Part shown: in pieces, positions 61,331-64,000 of the stretch | Position numbering within the stretch: position 1 is the stretch's first letter | How the letters are laid out: every line of letters starts with the position of its first letter | DNA from: SHLQ01 sp964610745 | Lineage (GTDB): Bacteria; Actinomycetota; Acidimicrobiia; Acidimicrobiales; SHLQ01 | NCBI GenBank assembly: GCA_964610745.1 | Contig: CAZSYL010000004.1 | Span: forward strand, 1 to 64,000 | Reading direction: 5' to 3' | DNA length: 64,000 bases | The notes under the pieces: model-generated | Databases searched by the model: none | Told to the model about the DNA's origin: nothing | Seen by the model: the letters and a program-made list of their open reading frames with translations, nothing else | Program-made: the position numbers and the translations under genes

Positions 61331-61968
61331 AGAAGCTCTGCCTTCTTTGCCTGGAACTCTTCGTTCGTGATCGCTCCTTGAACCCGAAGCCGATCGAGCT
61401 GGGCAATCTGATCGGGGATCGACGCGGCGGCTGCAGCGACCTGGCCTCCCGCGCTAGCTTCGCCCATCTTCTGGAGTCGACGGTTGTCGTACTGTTCCTT
61501 CTGGTTGTAGATCTCCGCCTGCACCAGGTTGGGCTTACGAATGTTGGTAAACGTCTGGCGACCACCTTCGCCAGCGCTCTCGATACCGAGATTTCCCGAC
61601 CCTGCGAGCCGTTCGAACGCGGTCTGTTCGAAGAAGACGGTGTTGATTCGGTCGAGGGGAATCTCGATGCCCGTTTTCGCAAAAACTCCCTTGCGAGAGA
61701 TGACTCGCTCGGTCGTGACGACGAACTCGGTCGTCGACCATTCGGCGTAGCGCTTTGCAAAGGCGAGCAGGACCAGAAGGACGCCAATGGCAACGATGAC
61801 CTGAGCAATGGTCCAGATCGTTCCATCACCGCCCAGTCCAACGAGTGCGAGAGCTCCAATGATGAGCACGGCGAGAAGCGCGCTGATCGGCACCATCGTC
61901 CACCAGTGCGGATGCATGTCGACGACGACTTGTTCGTCATCTCCTAAAAGGTCCGGAGAAAATCCCAT
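61318..61968 (-). CDS. Bacterial PH-domain membrane protein with SHOCT tail
   Basis: A 216-residue protein: two N-terminal membrane helices (about residues 24-75), a YdbS-type bacterial PH domain (TTEFVVTTERVISRKGVFAKTG through the GxGNLGIES segment), and a C-terminal SHOCT motif (IAQLDRLRVQGAITNEEFQAKKAELL). SHOCT segments are oligomerisation or membrane-proximal modules. Start ATG 61966-61968 is preferred over the longer frame to 62295, which overlaps uvrD2. Confidence 0.82.
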   Translation of the reverse strand: MGFSPDLLGDDEQVVVDMHPHWWTMVPISALLAVLIIGALALVGLGGDGTIWTIAQVIVAIGVLLVLLAFAKRYAEWSTTEFVVTTERVISRKGVFAKTGIEIPLDRINTVFFEQTAFERLAGSGNLGIESAGEGGRQTFTNIRKPNLVQAEIYNQKEQYDNRRLQKMGEASAGGQVAAAAASIPDQIAQLDRLRVQGAITNEEFQAKKAELLGRM

Positions 61969-62073
61969 CACCGCGCATGCTAGCAACGAGACAGGCCAAG
62001 ACCGAGTTTGTGCGGCCGCGAGATACCGGCGAACAGGGGGAATGTCAGACCTGGTCGATATTGTCGTGCTGTG

Positions 62074-64000
62074 ATGGATTCTGCTTCGGCCCAGATTCTT
62101 GCCGGTCTGAACAACGAACAACGCGCGGCGGTCACCAGCGACGCTGACAAGTTGGTGATCCGGGCAGGCGCCGGCTCCGGCAAGACTCGCGTCCTCACGC
62201 GCCGCATCGCATATGGCGCTGCCAACGATCTGCTCGACCCGCGTCGGGTTCTTGCGCTGACCTTCACCCGAAAAGCCGCCGGCGAGCTCAACCATCGCCT
62301 TCGCCAGCTCGGACTACGCCAATCCGCTGCTGCCGGCACGTTCCACGCCATTGCACTTTCGCAGCTCCGCCGCAAGTGGGAGGAGCAAGGCACGGCAGCG
62401 CCAACCCTGCTCGACCGCAAGTTCGGCTTTGTTGCCCGCCTGGTACCCCGGGTCAACGACCGCACTACCCCACTCGACCTCGTCGCCGAGATCGAATGGG
62501 CCAAGGCTCGCCGCATCCAACCCGACCGCTACGCCGAGGCAGCCCGCGACCATGATCGCAAGCCGCCGATGGAGCCCGAACGCGTCGCACAAATCTACGA
62601 GCAGTACGAAGACGCTAAGGCCAAACGGAACCTCATCGATTTCGACGACATTCTGATCTTGTGCGGGCGCATGCTGCAGCGAGATCGAAACGCCGCTGAC
62701 GCGTTCCGTTGGTCATTCCGCCACATCTTCGTCGACGAATTCCAGGACGTGAACCCACTACAGTTCGCCCTGCTGAAGGTTTTTGTCGGTCCCGACCCAA
62801 ACCTGTGCGTCGTGGGCGACTCCCGCCAGGCCATCTACGCCTGGAACGGTGCCGACAGCTCGTATCTGGACGACTTTGCCGATCACTTCCCCGGCGCCCA
62901 GGTCGTCTCGCTACGCCAGAACTACCGGTCGACCCCCGAAATCCTTCGCAGCGCGTCAGCGGTGCTGCCCACACACGACGCGCTCGAACCTACGCTTCCG
63001 TCGGGCCCAGCCCCATCGATTGCTAGCCACGCCGATGACAGGGCGGAAGCTCGTGCCATTGCCCGCGCACTGCGCAACAAGCACAGCGGGCGAACTCGAT
63101 GGAGAAATATGGCGGTCCTGGTTCGCACGAATGCCCAGGTAGCCCTACTTGCCGAGGCGCTAGCCGACGCCGACGTTCCCGTCGCTGCGCGTGGTGAGGG
63201 AAGGCTGATCGAACGACCACAGATTCTGGACGCAATCGATGCCATCGGCCGCTCCGGCCTGGCGCTCAACGAGGCGCTCGACGATCTCAGCGCACAGCTC
63301 GCCAGACCGGAAGACGAACCAGAAGACGAGCTCGAACAGGATCACGCGGCAAGTGGCATCGACGACGATCAGCAAGATCAGCCAGACTCCGAAAGCAACG
63401 CGGAGGTCGAACGGCAACAGCTGCTGAATGCCTTCATCCGTCTCGGACGAGATCACCTCGCGGTCGATGCAAGCGCAACCTTGCAGTCGTTTATCGATGC
63501 GTTGAAGTCCGGAGCCAATGAAGCTGCGACGGCGGGTGGCGATCGTGTCGATGTCACAACCTTCCATCAGGCCAAGGGCCTGGAATGGGATGTCGTCCAT
63601 GTCGCAGGAATGGAACGCGGCCTCTCACCGATTGGCCATGCCAAGACTCCCGACGCAGTCGCTGAGGAACATCGTCTGATCTACGTTGCGCTGACACGGG
63701 CTCGCAAGCACTTGCATCTGCACTGGGCCAATGAGCGACGCTTTGGAGATCGAAAGTCGAACCGGAAACCGTCGCCAATGCTCGACGACATCGGCGCAGC
63801 CGCACGAGGTGAAGACCCTCGTCGTTCGCGGTCCACGAATGCTCGCAATGCCTCCGAGCTGCGCAAAGGTTTGTCTGCACGCAACGGCGGCCCCCGCTTG
63901 AAGGCAGTTCAGGACGAATCGGACCCGGTCTTTCAAGCGCTGAAAAAGTGGCGACTATCGATAGCCAAAGCCCATGATGTTCCGGCCTTTGTCGTGTTCA
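62074..64000 (+). CDS. UvrD/Rep-family DNA helicase (UvrD2-like), 3' partial
   Basis: At least 642 residues running off the window. Walker A RAGAGSGKT at 30-38, motif Ia FTRKAAGEL, DExx box HIFVDEFQDV, motif III VVGDSRQAIYAWNGAD, motif IV NYRST, motif V TFHQAKGLEWDVV and motif VI IYVALTRARKHL form a complete SF1 helicase. The last visible stretch, LKKWRLSIAKAHDVPAFVVF, begins an HRDC domain, as in mycobacterial UvrD2. An acidic insertion (about residues 410-450) separates domains. It diverges from the PH/SHOCT gene. Confidence 0.93.
   Translation, partial: MDSASAQILAGLNNEQRAAVTSDADKLVIRAGAGSGKTRVLTRRIAYGAANDLLDPRRVLALTFTRKAAGELNHRLRQLGLRQSAAAGTFHAIALSQLRRKWEEQGTAAPTLLDRKFGFVARLVPRVNDRTTPLDLVAEIEWAKARRIQPDRYAEAARDHDRKPPMEPERVAQIYEQYEDAKAKRNLIDFDDILILCGRMLQRDRNAADAFRWSFRHIFVDEFQDVNPLQFALLKVFVGPDPNLCVVGDSRQAIYAWNGADSSYLDDFADHFPGAQVVSLRQNYRSTPEILRSASAVLPTHDALEPTLPSGPAPSIASHADDRAEARAIARALRNKHSGRTRWRNMAVLVRTNAQVALLAEALADADVPVAARGEGRLIERPQILDAIDAIGRSGLALNEALDDLSAQLARPEDEPEDELEQDHAASGIDDDQQDQPDSESNAEVERQQLLNAFIRLGRDHLAVDASATLQSFIDALKSGANEAATAGGDRVDVTTFHQAKGLEWDVVHVAGMERGLSPIGHAKTPDAVAEEHRLIYVALTRARKHLHLHWANERRFGDRKSNRKPSPMLDDIGAAARGEDPRRSRSTNARNASELRKGLSARNGGPRLKAVQDESDPVFQALKKWRLSIAKAHDVPAFVVF

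Overview
The window is about 64 kb of one chromosome, roughly 58-60 % GC, with two 100-base runs of N (28982-29081 and 43631-43730), so it is a scaffold from a draft or metagenome assembly. Several features point to an actinobacterium, most likely an aquatic Acidimicrobiia-type lineage: the block rnc / fpg-like / DUF177 / SepIVA-like coiled coil / coaD / rsmD / recG, a SigK/RskA-like sigma and anti-sigma pair, and a UvrD2-type helicase with an HRDC domain. The lineage is inferred from gene content, not from a marker tree.

Layout. (1) 1-10.2 kb, minus strand: housekeeping genes for RNA processing, fatty acid and phospholipid synthesis (acpP, plsX, a FakA-like protein), L32, CoA synthesis, rRNA methylation and RecG, plus a 54-residue zinc-ribbon gene at 5602-5766 and a cluster of GGGGTCAGACCCC-type palindromes at 5796-6019. 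(2) 10.2-14.5 kb: two UPF0145 genes, ATP-type PEP carboxykinase, and an ECF sigma/anti-sigma pair. (3) 14.5-27.9 kb: a frameshifted membrane protein followed by catabolic genes (CoA-transferase/racemase, hydrolases, amidohydrolases, Gfo/Idh/MocA and other dehydrogenases, FAH-family hydrolase, MR/MLE enolase-superfamily enzyme, cupin). (4) 27.9-29.1 kb: a REP-associated (Y1) transposase gene between inverted repeats, next to an assembly gap. (5) 29.1-39.7 kb: a GntR/FCD regulator and an operon of M24-like protein, swivelling-His phosphotransferase, acylating acetaldehyde dehydrogenase, 4-hydroxy-2-oxovalerate aldolase and MFS transporter, then a D-hydroxyacid dehydrogenase, an SDR and a second M24 protein. 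(6) 39.8-50.1 kb: an operon-like run with an NMT1/SsuA-type ABC importer, an Fe-S/molybdopterin hydroxylase fusion, two OsmC-family proteins and a redoxin. (7) 50.1-60.5 kb: MFS transporter, CMD/AhpD-like protein, aldehyde dehydrogenase, and an operon with a signal-less DctP-like protein, DUF3500, FMN hydroxyacid oxidase and FAD/Fe-S oxidase. (8) 60.5-64 kb: YceI, PH-SHOCT protein and the start of uvrD2.

The most notable result is two probable selenoprotein genes 2.7 kb apart. A redoxin (48890-50116) and an AhpD/CMD-like protein (51501-52166) are each split by one in-frame TGA exactly where a redox Cys of a CxxC motif belongs (W-U-P-W-C and C-A-Y-U). Each TGA is followed, after the same 14-nt spacer, by a stem-loop with a GGUC apical loop, as in bacterial SECIS elements. 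Conventional annotation would report both as truncated fragments.

A second pattern is regulatory. AT-rich palindromic motifs recur in the intergenic regions of the catabolic genes. One near-identical operator lies in two divergent promoter regions 28 kb apart (25341-25359 and 53673-53695), and a different looser motif recurs at six other sites. Together they suggest one or two local regulons, possibly controlled by the GntR/FCD protein at 29821-30510. The catabolic substrate cannot be named from sequence; the mix of a Mo-hydroxylase, an NMT1-type importer, FAH, MhpE/MhpF and hydroxyacid oxidases suggests heterocyclic or aromatic compounds degraded to hydroxy and keto acids.
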